The position numbers were made by a program, and so were the translations under genes. The notes under the pieces are model-generated. The model did not search any database. It was not told the origin of the DNA and was given only the letters and a program-made list of their open reading frames with translations. Source: Oceanobacillus halophilus (lineage in GTDB: Bacteria; Bacillota; Bacilli; Bacillales; Amphibacillaceae). Taken from it: a DNA stretch of 64,000 bases. This document shows, in pieces, positions 1-10,648 of this stretch. Position 1 is the stretch's first letter, and every line of letters starts with the position of its first letter. The stretch spans positions 62,001-126,000 of the forward strand of contig NZ_RBZP01000008.1 in the NCBI RefSeq assembly GCF_003628505.1. Direction: 5' to 3'.

Positions 1-88
1 TAAGTAACAGTAGCTATCATGCACTATACCATTTATTGCATTTGTAAATCATTATGGATAGTTTCTCATTTTAACAAATCATTTATGT

Positions 89-114
89 AAAAAAAACCAC
101 TGACTTAACAGTGG
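89..114 (-). terminator. rpmH terminator
   Basis: A 6-bp perfect stem (CCACTG at 97-102, CAGTGG at 109-114) with a 6-nt loop is followed on the minus strand by a U-run (the A-run at 89-96). It lies directly after the rpmH stop codon. Confidence 0.75.
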
Positions 115-115
115 C

Positions 116-250
116 CTATGCAGATAATACTTTTCTTCCTTTATTGCGACGACGAGCTAAAACTTTGCGTCCGTTTTTTGAACTCATGCGCGCGCGGAAA
201 CCGTGTACTTTTTTACGTTTACGATTATTTGGTTGGTAAGTTCTTTTCAT
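116..250 (-). CDS. rpmH: 50S ribosomal protein L34
   Basis: This gene encodes the 44-residue large-subunit protein L34. The translation begins [18 protein letters not shown], contains the family core [17 protein letters not shown], and has the usual length and high Arg/Lys content for binding 23S rRNA. The start is an ATG with a strong GGGAGGTG Shine-Dalgarno. The gene diverges from dnaA across the origin, the standard arrangement in Firmicutes. A near-consensus promoter and an intrinsic terminator flank it. It is a short real gene and the identification is secure. Confidence 0.97.
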   Translation of the reverse strand: MKRTYQPNNRKRKKVHGFRARMSSKNGRKVLARRRNKGRKVLSA

Positions 251-326
251 TTATCTTGCACCTCCCTAAGGGAAACTTCAGTATCTAAAATTGTTTGTAA
301 AACTTATCAATTAGACAGTCTTTGTA

Positions 327-356
327 ATTATACGTAATAGATGTGCATTTTGTCAA
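327..356 (-). promoter_or_regulatory. Sigma-A promoter of rpmH
   Basis: On the minus strand a perfect TTGACA (351-356) is followed after 18 nt by a perfect TATAAT (327-332). It lies 77 bp upstream of the rpmH start codon. The strength fits a ribosomal protein gene. Confidence 0.8.
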
Positions 357-511
357 CTTCATTTTCTGCAAAACAATCATATGCGATAGAAAATAACCTC
401 GTAATAAAATTTGATGTTTGTCTTTTACTTTTTTAAAGGAGCTTTACTAACATATTGTTGTTACCTATGACTTTACCTTAGAGTCTGGAGTTTCTATCAA
501 CTACAAACGTC

Positions 512-535
512 AAAAGCAACAAACTATACGAAAAG
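512..535 (+). repeat. Short dispersed repeat (AGCAACAAACTATACG)
   Basis: This 24-bp AT-rich segment recurs on the minus strand at 25153-25174 and, with one changed base, on the plus strand at 27842-27865. It carries no ORF. The function is unknown; it could be a remnant of a larger mobile or intergenic repeat. Confidence 0.6.
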
Positions 536-658
536 ATACTTTTAAAACTTTTCATCCACCGTTATCACTTCCAAAATTCAGCTTACAAAAATAAAATCTT
601 AAATGTTTTCCTATGAAAAAATTTTTTTCCATCCTTACCTCTAATTAAACTAAATACT

Positions 659-997
659 TTATCCACACCACCTGTAAATAACAATTTCGACATCATTCTT
701 CTATCCACAACCATTATCGACAGGAAAATCACAAAATATAGTAGTGTGGACAAAAAATATGTACAAGCAGTAGACTTTGTGGATAAGTGTCGAAAAACCA
801 TTGCACTATCAGTTTTTTTTTGATATTATATTAATGTTTTCACTTGTGGAAAACCAAAACAAGAATTGACTTATGCACAGATTGTGGATAAACTGTGGAT
901 AGTTGTTCACACCTATATATATAACTTTTTCAACAACTATGTGGATAACGTATATAACTATCTTTAACCTTCATTATACTTATATTATCTATCCACA
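659..997. other. oriC, left DnaA-box cluster
   Basis: The AT-rich intergenic region between rpmH and dnaA (251-1111) holds at least nine DnaA boxes. Perfect TTATCCACA or its complement occurs at 659-667, 778-786, 883-891 and 940-948. One-mismatch boxes lie at 701-709, 745-753, 845-853, 871-879, 894-902 and 989-997. This corresponds to the incA/incB half of the bipartite Bacillus origin. Apart from one short dispersed repeat at 512-535 and the rpmH promoter, nothing else was seen between 251 and 658. Confidence 0.9.
866..894 (+). promoter_or_regulatory. Possible dnaA promoter inside DnaA boxes
   Basis: TTGACT (866-871) and TAAACT (889-894) are separated by 17 nt. The candidate overlaps the DnaA boxes at 871-879, 883-891 and 894-902, which would suit DnaA autorepression as known in B. 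subtilis. The -10 is only 4/6, so this is tentative. Confidence 0.4.
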
Positions 998-1111
998 TAC
1001 AATAATTCCTCTAAAATAATAATAATAATCTTATCCAACATGCCTTTCTATCATTTTCAACGAATGGAGGGAGGCTTTTTCTGTCATTTATTGAAAGGAG
1101 TGAAAACCGTA

Positions 1112-2458
1112 TTGGAAAATATTGAGGAGCTGTGGGTTGCTACATTAGAAAAGATAGAAGAAAAAATAAGCAAACCTAGCTTTGACACTTGGTTAAAAAA
1201 TACAAAAGCTGAAGCGCTAGACAAAAATACGTTAGTTATTTCAGCTCCAAATGAGTTTGCTCGTGATTGGTTAGAAAACCAATATACGGATCTGATTTCT
1301 GATATTATTGGCGAAATTACTGGTTCTCGATTAAATACAAAATTTATAATTCCCGACACAACTCCAGATATAGAAGATACAAAGCCTGTTCCAAAACCAA
1401 AGGAAACTTCTGATACAAATGAATTTCCAAAAACAATGCTAAATTCAAAATATACATTTGATACTTTTGTTATTGGTGCAGGGAATCGATTTGCTCACGC
1501 AGCCTCTCTAGCTGTAGCAGAGGCCCCAGCAAAAGCATATAATCCTCTATTTATCTATGGAGGAGTTGGTTTAGGTAAAACCCACTTAATGCATGCAATT
1601 GGGCATTATGTATTAGAGCATAATCCAAAAGCAAAAGTAGTTTATATTACATCTGAGAAATTTACGAATGAATTCATTAACGCCATTATGGAAAATAAAA
1701 CAACAAATTTTCGTAATAAATATAGAAATGTAGATGTCCTTTTAATAGATGATATTCAATTTATTGCTGGAAAAGAATCAACTCAGGAAGAATTTTTCCA
1801 TACGTTTAATACATTACATGAGGAAAGTAAACAGATTATCATTTCTAGTGATCGTCCACCTAAAGAAATACCTACATTAGAAGACAGATTACGGTCTCGT
1901 TTTGAATGGGGATTAATAACGGATATTACACCGCCAGATTTAGAAACACGAATTGCAATTTTAAACAAAAAAGCAAAAGCAGAAGGATTAGATATTCCAA
2001 ACGAAGTAATGCTTTATATAGCTAATCAAATTGATACAAACATTCGTGAGTTAGAAGGAGCACTAATACGTGTAGTTGCCTATTCATCTCTAGTAAATCA
2101 AGATATTGATGCACCTCTGGCAGCAGATGCATTAAAAGATATTATCCCTAGCAGTAAGCCAAAAGTGGTTACTATATTAGGAATTCAAGAGGCTGTCGGA
2201 GAAAGATACAATGTTAAACTCGAAGACTTTGCAGCTAAAAAACGAACAAAGTCCATTGCCTTTCCTAGACAAATTGCCATGTATCTCTCTAGAGAATTAA
2301 CAGACTTCTCTTTACCTAAAATCGGAGAAGAATTTGGTGGCCGCGATCATACAACGGTTATTCACGCACATGAAAAAATTTCTAAATTACTAGAAAAGGA
2401 TACAGAACTAAATCGAGACATCGAAGAACTCAAGGAGCAACTTAAATCATTTAAATAA
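1112..2458 (+). CDS. dnaA: Chromosomal replication initiator DnaA
   Basis: DnaA binds DnaA boxes, melts oriC and recruits the helicase loader. The 448-residue protein has an N-terminal interaction domain (about 1-80), a variable linker, an AAA+ ATPase with Walker [10 protein letters not shown] near 150 and Walker B LLIDDIQF near 209, and the C-terminal helix-turn-helix signature [15 protein letters not shown] near 405-421. I chose the TTG at 1112 (LENIEELW) because Bacillus DnaA starts MENI.DLW and AAGGAG lies upstream; an in-frame ATG at 1040 adds 24 unrelated residues and lacks homology. The gene leads the dnaA-dnaN operon and is flanked on both sides by DnaA boxes, so it is probably self-regulated. 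Confidence 0.97.
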   Translation: MENIEELWVATLEKIEEKISKPSFDTWLKNTKAEALDKNTLVISAPNEFARDWLENQYTDLISDIIGEITGSRLNTKFIIPDTTPDIEDTKPVPKPKETSDTNEFPKTMLNSKYTFDTFVIGAGNRFAHAASLAVAEAPAKAYNPLFIYGGVGLGKTHLMHAIGHYVLEHNPKAKVVYITSEKFTNEFINAIMENKTTNFRNKYRNVDVLLIDDIQFIAGKESTQEEFFHTFNTLHEESKQIIISSDRPPKEIPTLEDRLRSRFEWGLITDITPPDLETRIAILNKKAKAEGLDIPNEVMLYIANQIDTNIRELEGALIRVVAYSSLVNQDIDAPLAADALKDIIPSSKPKVVTILGIQEAVGERYNVKLEDFAAKKRTKSIAFPRQIAMYLSRELTDFSLPKIGEEFGGRDHTTVIHAHEKISKLLEKDTELNRDIEELKEQLKSFK

Positions 2459-2483
2459 TCTCTCCTTCTTCTTTTAGAAAGTC

Positions 2484-2611
2484 TTATGCACATGTGAATA
2501 GTGTGAATGAGCGATACACGTTACTAACATTCTATCCACATGTGGAAAACTTAGAGCCATTTGATAAAAATACGATTATCCACATAATCACAAGCATTAT
2601 TACTTTTATTA
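2484..2611. other. oriC, right cluster with unwinding element
   Basis: The dnaA-dnaN spacer carries DnaA boxes at 2484-2492 (one mismatch), 2532-2540 (one mismatch), 2541-2549 (one mismatch) and a perfect TTATCCACA at 2576-2584. Twelve bases after the perfect box comes TTATTACTTTTATTA (2597-2611), which reads on the complementary strand as five consecutive triplets of the DnaA-trio type (3'-[G/A]A[T/A]-5'). A very AT-rich stretch follows to 2655. This matches the incC/DUE half of the B. subtilis origin, where strand opening occurs. Confidence 0.8.
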
Positions 2612-2668
2612 CTGTTTTTTTTATTAAAAATAAATATAATATAGAACTTCCACTAGGAGGATTTTTTT

Positions 2669-3805
2669 ATGAAATTTATTATCCAACGTGATCAATTAAT
2701 AGCTAGTGTTCAAAATGTCATGAAAGCTATCTCACCTAGAACCGTTATTCCAATCTTGACTGGTATAAAAGTTGAAGCAAAATCACACGGAGTAACTCTT
2801 ACGGGTAGTGATTCTGATGTATCTATCGAATCTTATATTCCAGCAGAAGAAAATGAAAAAGTAAATGTAGAACAGATAGAAGAAGGAAGTATTGTATTAC
2901 AAGCAAAGTATTTCCCAGATATTGTACGCAAATTGCCTGAAAAAACGGTCGAAATTGAGTCTGATTCAGATCTAAAAGTAACTATTCGCTCAGGTAAAGC
3001 AGAATTCACCCTAAATGGACAAGATGCTGAGGAATATCCACAGCTTCCAAAAATTCAAACAGATGATAGTTTTGAATTACCTATAGATTTGTTGAAAAGT
3101 TTGATTAAGCAAACTGTATTTGCAGTTTCAACGATGGAAACTAGACCTATTCTTACGGGGGTAAATATTAATCTTAAAGAAAATGTTTTAAAATTTATTG
3201 CGACGGATAGCCATCGTTTAGCATCTAGAGAAATTCCAGTTACAAATACAAATATTGAATTTAATAATATTGTTGTTCCTGGTAAAAGTTTAAATGAGTT
3301 AAATAAAATACTAGTCGATGCTGAAGAAACGGTAGAAATCAGCGTAACCAATAACCAAATTCTTTTTAAAACGAAGCATTTGAATTTCTTATCTCGTCTC
3401 TTAGATGGTAATTACCCTGAAACTTCACGTTTAATTCCTGAACAAAGTAAGACCTTAATTCAGGTAAAAACGAAAGAATTACTTAGCACAATTGATCGTG
3501 CCTCCTTATTAGCTAAAGAAGAGAGAAACAATGTTGTTCGTTTAACAACTCAAGGCACAGGGTTAATAGAAATTACTAGTAATTCACCGGAAATCGGAAA
3601 TGTAACGGAAGATATTACCGTTCAATCCATTGAAGGAGAGGAATTAAAAATATCTTTTAGTTCCAAATATATGATAGAGGCCTTAAAAGCTATTGAATAT
3701 GACGAAGTATCTATCGCCTTTACTGGTGCTATGAGACCATTCATTATTAGACCTGTAAACGATGATTCTATCTTACAATTAATTCTTCCAGTTAGAACTT
3801 ACTAA
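2669..3805 (+). CDS. dnaN: DNA polymerase III beta sliding clamp
   Basis: DnaN forms the dimeric ring that tethers replicative polymerases to DNA and loads partners such as YabA. The 378-residue length is that of B. subtilis DnaN, with three repeated clamp domains. Recognisable stretches include the start MKFIIQRDQLIASVQNVMKA, the middle TDSHRLASREIP, and the family ending IRPVNDDSILQLILPVRTY that contributes to the hydrophobic partner-binding pocket. The ATG has an AGGAGG Shine-Dalgarno. It follows dnaA across the unwinding region and is probably cotranscribed with it. An intrinsic terminator follows. Confidence 0.97.
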   Translation: MKFIIQRDQLIASVQNVMKAISPRTVIPILTGIKVEAKSHGVTLTGSDSDVSIESYIPAEENEKVNVEQIEEGSIVLQAKYFPDIVRKLPEKTVEIESDSDLKVTIRSGKAEFTLNGQDAEEYPQLPKIQTDDSFELPIDLLKSLIKQTVFAVSTMETRPILTGVNINLKENVLKFIATDSHRLASREIPVTNTNIEFNNIVVPGKSLNELNKILVDAEETVEISVTNNQILFKTKHLNFLSRLLDGNYPETSRLIPEQSKTLIQVKTKELLSTIDRASLLAKEERNNVVRLTTQGTGLIEITSNSPEIGNVTEDITVQSIEGEELKISFSSKYMIEALKAIEYDEVSIAFTGAMRPFIIRPVNDDSILQLILPVRTY

Positions 3806-3856
3806 TTCGAAGGAAGAAACAAAAGCGTTCACGCTGGACGTGGCCATTCATGCATG

Positions 3857-3865
3857 TTATCCACA
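3857..3865 (+). promoter_or_regulatory. Isolated perfect DnaA box after dnaN
   Basis: A perfect TTATCCACA lies in the dnaN-yaaA spacer (3806-4127), outside the two canonical origin clusters and just before the dnaN terminator. It may extend the origin or titrate DnaA. Confidence 0.55.
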
Positions 3866-3892
3866 TCCTATTTTTTATAATTTATGCTAGAC

Positions 3893-3930
3893 CAAAAAAA
3901 GGAAATCGGCACAACCCGGTTTCTTTTTTG
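3893..3930 (+). terminator. Terminator after dnaN
   Basis: GAAATCGG (3902-3909) pairs with CCGGTTTC (3916-3923, one G-U pair), followed by TTTTTTG and preceded by an A-run, so it may act in both directions. The rest of the 3806-4127 spacer shows no gene. Confidence 0.75.
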
Positions 3931-4127
3931 TTTCTAAAAAGCAAAAATAGGCCAAAATGAGCGTTTATTTTTAATTTCCAGGGTCTCACCTTCCCTTAAA
4001 GCAAAAACTTTAGTAAAATAGGTATATATAAGTTTTAGAAGGGAATAAGCAGAATATAGGGTTTTAACTAGATTTCAAAATTAGTTTGATAAGAGCCTAA
4101 AATAATAAAGAAAATTTGGTGATGACA

Positions 4128-4349
4128 TTGCATGAAGAAGTTCAAATTCAAACAGATTACATTACATTAGGACAATTTATTAAACTCCTAAACATATTGG
4201 ATTCAGGTGGTATGGTTAAAGCATTTATTCAGGATGTTGGTGCTGTTGTAAATGGTGAACTAGAACACCGACGCGGTCGAAAACTCTATCCAGAAGATAT
4301 AATAGAGATAGAAGAGTTTGGTTCTTATATTGTTAAAAAAGAGGCTTAA
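4128..4349 (+). CDS. yaaA: S4-domain RNA-binding protein YaaA
   Basis: This small protein (73 residues with the start used) is the S4-like protein found between dnaN and recF in Bacilli; in B. subtilis YaaA (RlbA) has been linked to large-subunit ribosome assembly. The motif [14 protein letters not shown] is the S4 core and ITLGQFIKL the first helix. Starts at TTG 4116, GTG 4119, ATG 4122 and TTG 4128 are all open. I prefer TTG 4128 because GGTGATGA sits at ideal spacing and the length then matches B. subtilis; ATG 4122 is the main alternative. It ends 5 bp before recF and should be cotranscribed with it. Confidence 0.85.
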   Translation: MHEEVQIQTDYITLGQFIKLLNILDSGGMVKAFIQDVGAVVNGELEHRRGRKLYPEDIIEIEEFGSYIVKKEA

Positions 4350-4354
4350 ATTAT

Positions 4355-5467
4355 ATGCACATTGAGAGGTTAGACTTAAGGAACTACCGAAACTATGAAA
4401 AATTAAGTATCTCCTTCGATGATAAAATCAATGTCATTATTGGTGAAAATGCCCAGGGGAAAACTAATTTGATGGAAGCAATATACGTACTGGCCTTTAC
4501 CAAATCACATCGTACCTCACATGAAAAAGAACTTATCCAATGGGACCAAGAATATGCTAAAATAGAGGGTAGGGTAAAAAAACGAAATAACTCTCTTCCA
4601 CTTGAAATTGTTATCTCATCCAAAGGAAAAAAAGCAAAACTAAATCATTTAGAACAAAAGCGACTTAGTGATTATATAGGGGCAATAAATGTCGTAATGT
4701 TTGCCCCAGAAGACTTAACCCTTGTGAAGGGGCCACCACAAATTAGAAGAAGATTTATCGATATGGAACTTGGTCAAATACAACCTACTTATATATACCA
4801 CTTAGGACAGTACCAACGCATATTAAAACAGCGTAACAATCTGTTGAAGCAGATGCAGCGAAGAGATAAAACAGATAGAACGATGCTTGAAGTCCTATCT
4901 GCACAACTCATAGAACATGCCTCTATCATTCTGGAAAAGAGATTTATCTTTCTGGAATTGCTTAAAAAATGGGCAAGTCCGATACATCATGGAATAAGCA
5001 GAGGACTAGAAAAACTAGAAATCAAGTATAATGCTACAATTGAAGTATCAGAAGCAGAAAATAAGGAGAAAATAGATACTATCTATACAAAAAAATTTCA
5101 AGAAATACAAGAAAAGGAAATTGAACGTGGTACAACACTAATTGGTCCTCATAGAGATGACCTGAAATTCCAGGTTAATGATAAGGATGTCCAAACTTAT
5201 GGTTCCCAAGGACAGCAGCGCACAACTGCCTTATCTTTAAAACTTGCTGAGATTGAGTTAATTAATAACGAGGTTGGCGAGTATCCAATATTACTCCTTG
5301 ATGATGTATTAAGTGAATTGGATGATTATAGACAATCTCACCTACTGAATACCATTCAAGGGAAAGTACAAACCTTTGTATCCACAACTAGTGTAGAAGG
5401 AATTAATCATGAAACGTTGAAAAAAGCAGAATTGTTCCGGGTATCAGGAGGAAACATAGAATCATAA
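4355..5467 (+). CDS. recF: Recombination mediator RecF
   Basis: RecF is an SMC-like ATPase that helps load RecA at single-strand gaps with RecO and RecR. The 370 residues match the B. subtilis length. Walker A is [14 protein letters not shown] near residue 30, the ABC signature is [16 protein letters not shown] near 288-303, and Walker B is [12 protein letters not shown] near 308-320. The N-terminus [14 protein letters not shown] is typical. The gene begins 5 bp after yaaA and is followed 34 bp later by remB, so the three form one transcription unit. Confidence 0.96.
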   Translation: MHIERLDLRNYRNYEKLSISFDDKINVIIGENAQGKTNLMEAIYVLAFTKSHRTSHEKELIQWDQEYAKIEGRVKKRNNSLPLEIVISSKGKKAKLNHLEQKRLSDYIGAINVVMFAPEDLTLVKGPPQIRRRFIDMELGQIQPTYIYHLGQYQRILKQRNNLLKQMQRRDKTDRTMLEVLSAQLIEHASIILEKRFIFLELLKKWASPIHHGISRGLEKLEIKYNATIEVSEAENKEKIDTIYTKKFQEIQEKEIERGTTLIGPHRDDLKFQVNDKDVQTYGSQGQQRTTALSLKLAEIELINNEVGEYPILLLDDVLSELDDYRQSHLLNTIQGKVQTFVSTTSVEGINHETLKKAELFRVSGGNIES

Positions 5468-5501
5468 TAAAATATTTAAATAGGAAGGATTCTGAAGCAA
5501 A

Positions 5502-5783
5502 ATGTTTATTCATATCGGCGATGGAAACGTTATTCGTTCAAAAGATGTGATAGCGATTATTGATCATCAGATTATTTCTTCCTCGGTCATAATGGGAGAA
5601 ATGATGGAAGCATGGAAAAAAGAAAAGAAAATTGCCGGCCCTGCAAACAGCTCGAAATCTGTAATAGTAACAAAAGATATGATATATTATACTACTGTTT
5701 CTGTTCCGACATTAAAGAAACGTACGAGTGTTAGTAAAATCATCAGTAATTTAGAGGATTATTCTGAAGGGGTCATTCCTTAG
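5502..5783 (+). CDS. remB: Extracellular matrix regulator RemB (DUF370)
   Basis: This 93-residue protein belongs to the DUF370 family (YaaB/RemB), small DNA-binding proteins that promote biofilm matrix genes in B. subtilis. The opening MFIHIGDGNVIRSKDVIAI is the family hallmark. The ATG is preceded by AGGAAGG. It sits between recF and gyrB exactly as in B. subtilis. The 230 bp between it and gyrB contain no recognisable gene. Function here is inferred from family and position. Confidence 0.9.
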   Translation: MFIHIGDGNVIRSKDVIAIIDHQIISSSVIMGEMMEAWKKEKKIAGPANSSKSVIVTKDMIYYTTVSVPTLKKRTSVSKIISNLEDYSEGVIP

Positions 5784-5989
5784 TGTTTTAATTACATTTT
5801 TGAAATTTGAATAATGAACCATAGGTGAATGCGAATGTTTTTAAACTTTCCAATTACAGAAATATGTATACAGAAAGATTAGACGAAAGCTTTTCGGTGA
5901 TTACATATATCAACCTATGCAAGAAAAAAGTATCGTACTGCTAAAATACATGATTTTTATCATTAAAAAATAGATTGAGTTTTTCATAA

Positions 5990-7933
<1,944 letters not shown>

Positions 7934-7981
7934 AAAGTATGTTGAAGGTTAAAAGTCAATTTTATGATGTTTAACCAGTAG

Positions 7982-8005
7982 AAAAGCACTTGAAGTGTTT
8001 TTTCT
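7982..8005 (+). terminator. Small terminator-like hairpin between gyrB and gyrA
   Basis: AAAAGCACT (7982-7990) pairs with AGTGTTTTT (7994-8002) around a 3-nt loop, followed by a U-run, 19 bp before the gyrA start. It is weak (A-U rich, one G-U) and could attenuate read-through from gyrB or end a processed transcript. Confidence 0.4.
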
Positions 8006-8023
8006 ATTAGGAGGTAATAAGTA

Positions 8024-10546
8024 ATGGCGGAAGAAAAGCGCTCAAATGTTCAAGAGATAAATATCAGTAATGAAATGCGTACATCATTCCTTGATTATGC
8101 CATGAGTGTTATCGTGTCACGTGCCCTTCCAGATGTCCGTGATGGTATGAAGCCGGTACACAGAAGGATTCTTTATGCAATGAATGATTTAGGTATGCAT
8201 TCTGATAAAGCTCACAAAAAGTCAGCACGTATTGTTGGAGAAGTAATTGGTAAGTATCATCCGCATGGTGATTCTGCTGTTTACGAAACAATGGTACGTA
8301 TGGCACAGGATTTTAGCTATCGCTATATGCTCGTTGATGGCCATGGGAATTTTGGTTCGGTGGATGGCGACTCAGCAGCTGCGATGCGATATACAGAAGC
8401 TAGAATGTCCAAGATATCAATGGAATTACTTCGTGATATTAATAAAGACACGATTGACTATCAAGATAACTATGATGGATCTGAACGCGAACCGGTTGTA
8501 TTCCCAGCACGATTTCCTAATCTATTAGTAAATGGCGCCTCAGGTATTGCTGTAGGTATGGCGACCAATATAGCTCCGCACAACTTGGGAGAAACTATTG
8601 ACGCGGTTTTAGCAGTAAGTAAAAATCCTGAAATTACAATTGAAGAGCTTATGGAAGATTATATTTATGGGCCAGACTTCCCTACAGCAGCACAAATCTT
8701 AGGAAGAAGTGGAATTCGTAAAGCTTATGAAACTGGTAAGGGATCTATAACGTTACGTGCAAAGGCTAATATTGAGGAACATAGTAATGGCAAATCAACC
8801 ATCATTGTTAATGAGATCCCCTATCAAGTAAATAAAGCAAAACTGGTTGAGAAAATTGCTGAACTTGTCCGTGATAAACGTTTAGAAGGTATTACGGACT
8901 TGAGGGATGAATCTGATCGTAATGGAATGCGTATCGTTATTGAATTGCGTCGTGATGCCAATCCAAATGTTGTTCTAAATAATTTATATAAAAATACCGC
9001 TATGCAGACGACATTTGGTATTAACACACTAGCGCTAGTTGACGGACAGCCAAAAGTATTAAATATCAAGGAATGTTTAGTACATTATCTAAACCATCAG
9101 AAAATTATTATAAGACGAAGAACAGAGTTTGAACTTAGAAAAGCAGAAGCTCGTGCACATATTCTAGAAGGTTTGCGTATTGCCTTAGACCATATCGACG
9201 AGGTAATATCGCTTATTCGGAATTCAAAAACAACAGAAATTGCACGTACTGGTTTAATGGAACGCTTTAACCTTTCAGAGAAACAAGCACAAGCAATCCT
9301 CGATATGCGTTTACAGCGTCTAACTGGTTTAGAACGAGATAAAATTGAGGAAGAATATGCAGAATTACAAGCATTAATCTCTGAATTAAAAGCAATCTTA
9401 GCAGATGAAGAGAAAATCCTAGAAATTATTCGTGAAGAGCTTATCGAAATTAAAGAAAAATACAATGATGAACGCCGTACGGAAATTGTAGCTGGTGGTG
9501 CTGGATTCTTCGAGGATGAAGACTTAATTCCTGAAGAAAACATCGTCGTTACCTTAACTCATAAAGGATATATTAAACGTCTTCCATCTTCTACGTATCG
9601 TACTCAAAAACGTGGAGGACGAGGTATTCAAGGAATGGGAACAAATGAAGATGATTTTGTAGAACATCTTGTATCTACCTCAACCCACAACACACTATTA
9701 TTCTTTACCAATAAAGGTAAGGTATACAAAGCAAAGGGGTATGAGGTACCTGAGTTCTCAAGAACAGCAAAAGGTATCCCGATTATTAATATGCTCCAAG
9801 TTGAAAATGGAGAATGGGTTAACGCTGTAATTTCAGTAAGTGAATATAAAGAAGATGCGTTTCTATTCTTTACCACAAAACATGGTATTACTAAACGTAC
9901 TTCTGTTTCGAAGTATTCCAATATCCGTAAAGGTGGGCTAATTGCACTTGGTCTTAAAGAGGATGATGAGCTGATATCAGTTAAAGAAACAGATGGTACG
10001 AAAGATGTTATGATCGCAACGAAGAATGGTTATCTTATCCGATTTGAAGAAACTCAAATTAGATCGATGGGTAGAACTGCTGCTGGTGTCAGAGGTATTT
10101 CTCTAAGAGATGACGATGAGGTTGTTTCCATGGAAATTATCGAAGAAGGCTGTAAGATTCTACATGTGACGGATAAAGGGTATGGTAAACAAACCCATGA
10201 GTCCGAATATCGCCGTACAAATCGTGGTGGTAAGGGTGTATTCACTTGCAAGTTAGGTGAAAAGACAGGAAATGTCTCCGCAGTAAAAACAGTAACTGGT
10301 GATGAAGACCTAATGTTAATTACAGTTGCTGGTGTGTTAATTCGAATTCCTGTTGAAGATATCTCTGAGACAGGTCGAAATACAATGGGCGTTCGTTTGA
10401 TTCGTTTACTTGATGATGAAGAAGTTGCTACAGTTGCAAAAATAGAACATGAAGAAGATGAAGAAAACGAAGAAAGCGAAGAAAACGAAAATGAAGAGCA
10501 ATCTTCTGAAGAAACTGATGTGGAAACACCAGATGATACGGAATAA
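8024..10546 (+). CDS. gyrA: DNA gyrase subunit A
   Basis: GyrA cuts and rejoins the gate DNA segment and wraps DNA on its C-terminal beta-pinwheel. The breakage-reunion domain carries the catalytic tyrosine at 123 (RYTEARMS). The quinolone-resistance region reads [10 protein letters not shown] with Ser84 and Glu88, the susceptible form. The wrapping domain contains the GyrA box [10 protein letters not shown], and further blades follow to about residue 810. The last 30 residues are a very acidic Glu-rich tail, longer than in many Bacilli. The ATG has AGGAGG seven bases upstream. A strong terminator follows. The neighbouring rrn operon found here in B. subtilis is absent. Confidence 0.97.
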   Translation: MAEEKRSNVQEINISNEMRTSFLDYAMSVIVSRALPDVRDGMKPVHRRILYAMNDLGMHSDKAHKKSARIVGEVIGKYHPHGDSAVYETMVRMAQDFSYRYMLVDGHGNFGSVDGDSAAAMRYTEARMSKISMELLRDINKDTIDYQDNYDGSEREPVVFPARFPNLLVNGASGIAVGMATNIAPHNLGETIDAVLAVSKNPEITIEELMEDYIYGPDFPTAAQILGRSGIRKAYETGKGSITLRAKANIEEHSNGKSTIIVNEIPYQVNKAKLVEKIAELVRDKRLEGITDLRDESDRNGMRIVIELRRDANPNVVLNNLYKNTAMQTTFGINTLALVDGQPKVLNIKECLVHYLNHQKIIIRRRTEFELRKAEARAHILEGLRIALDHIDEVISLIRNSKTTEIARTGLMERFNLSEKQAQAILDMRLQRLTGLERDKIEEEYAELQALISELKAILADEEKILEIIREELIEIKEKYNDERRTEIVAGGAGFFEDEDLIPEENIVVTLTHKGYIKRLPSSTYRTQKRGGRGIQGMGTNEDDFVEHLVSTSTHNTLLFFTNKGKVYKAKGYEVPEFSRTAKGIPIINMLQVENGEWVNAVISVSEYKEDAFLFFTTKHGITKRTSVSKYSNIRKGGLIALGLKEDDELISVKETDGTKDVMIATKNGYLIRFEETQIRSMGRTAAGVRGISLRDDDEVVSMEIIEEGCKILHVTDKGYGKQTHESEYRRTNRGGKGVFTCKLGEKTGNVSAVKTVTGDEDLMLITVAGVLIRIPVEDISETGRNTMGVRLIRLLDDEEVATVAKIEHEEDEENEESEENENEEQSSEETDVETPDDTE

Positions 10547-10551
10547 AGAGT

Positions 10552-10585
10552 AAGGTGGCTTGATAAAGAGTCACCTTATTTTTTC
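10552..10585 (+). terminator. gyrA terminator
   Basis: AAGGTGGCT (10552-10560) pairs with AGTCACCTT (10569-10577) with one G-U pair, followed by ATTTTTTC. It starts five bases after the gyrA stop codon. Confidence 0.85.
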
Positions 10586-10648
10586 AAATCCCACGCTTTT
10601 TCTATAAGAAACTACGGGATTACATACCTAGATAGAGGGGGCAATCAT

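Noticed and set aside
583-801. 72-residue minus-strand ORF upstream of dnaA
   Set aside because: It lies in the left oriC cluster and its codons are set by DnaA boxes and A/T runs.
2494-2691. 65-residue ORF in the dnaA-dnaN spacer
   Set aside because: It covers DnaA boxes and the unwinding element and overlaps the dnaN start; no homology seen.
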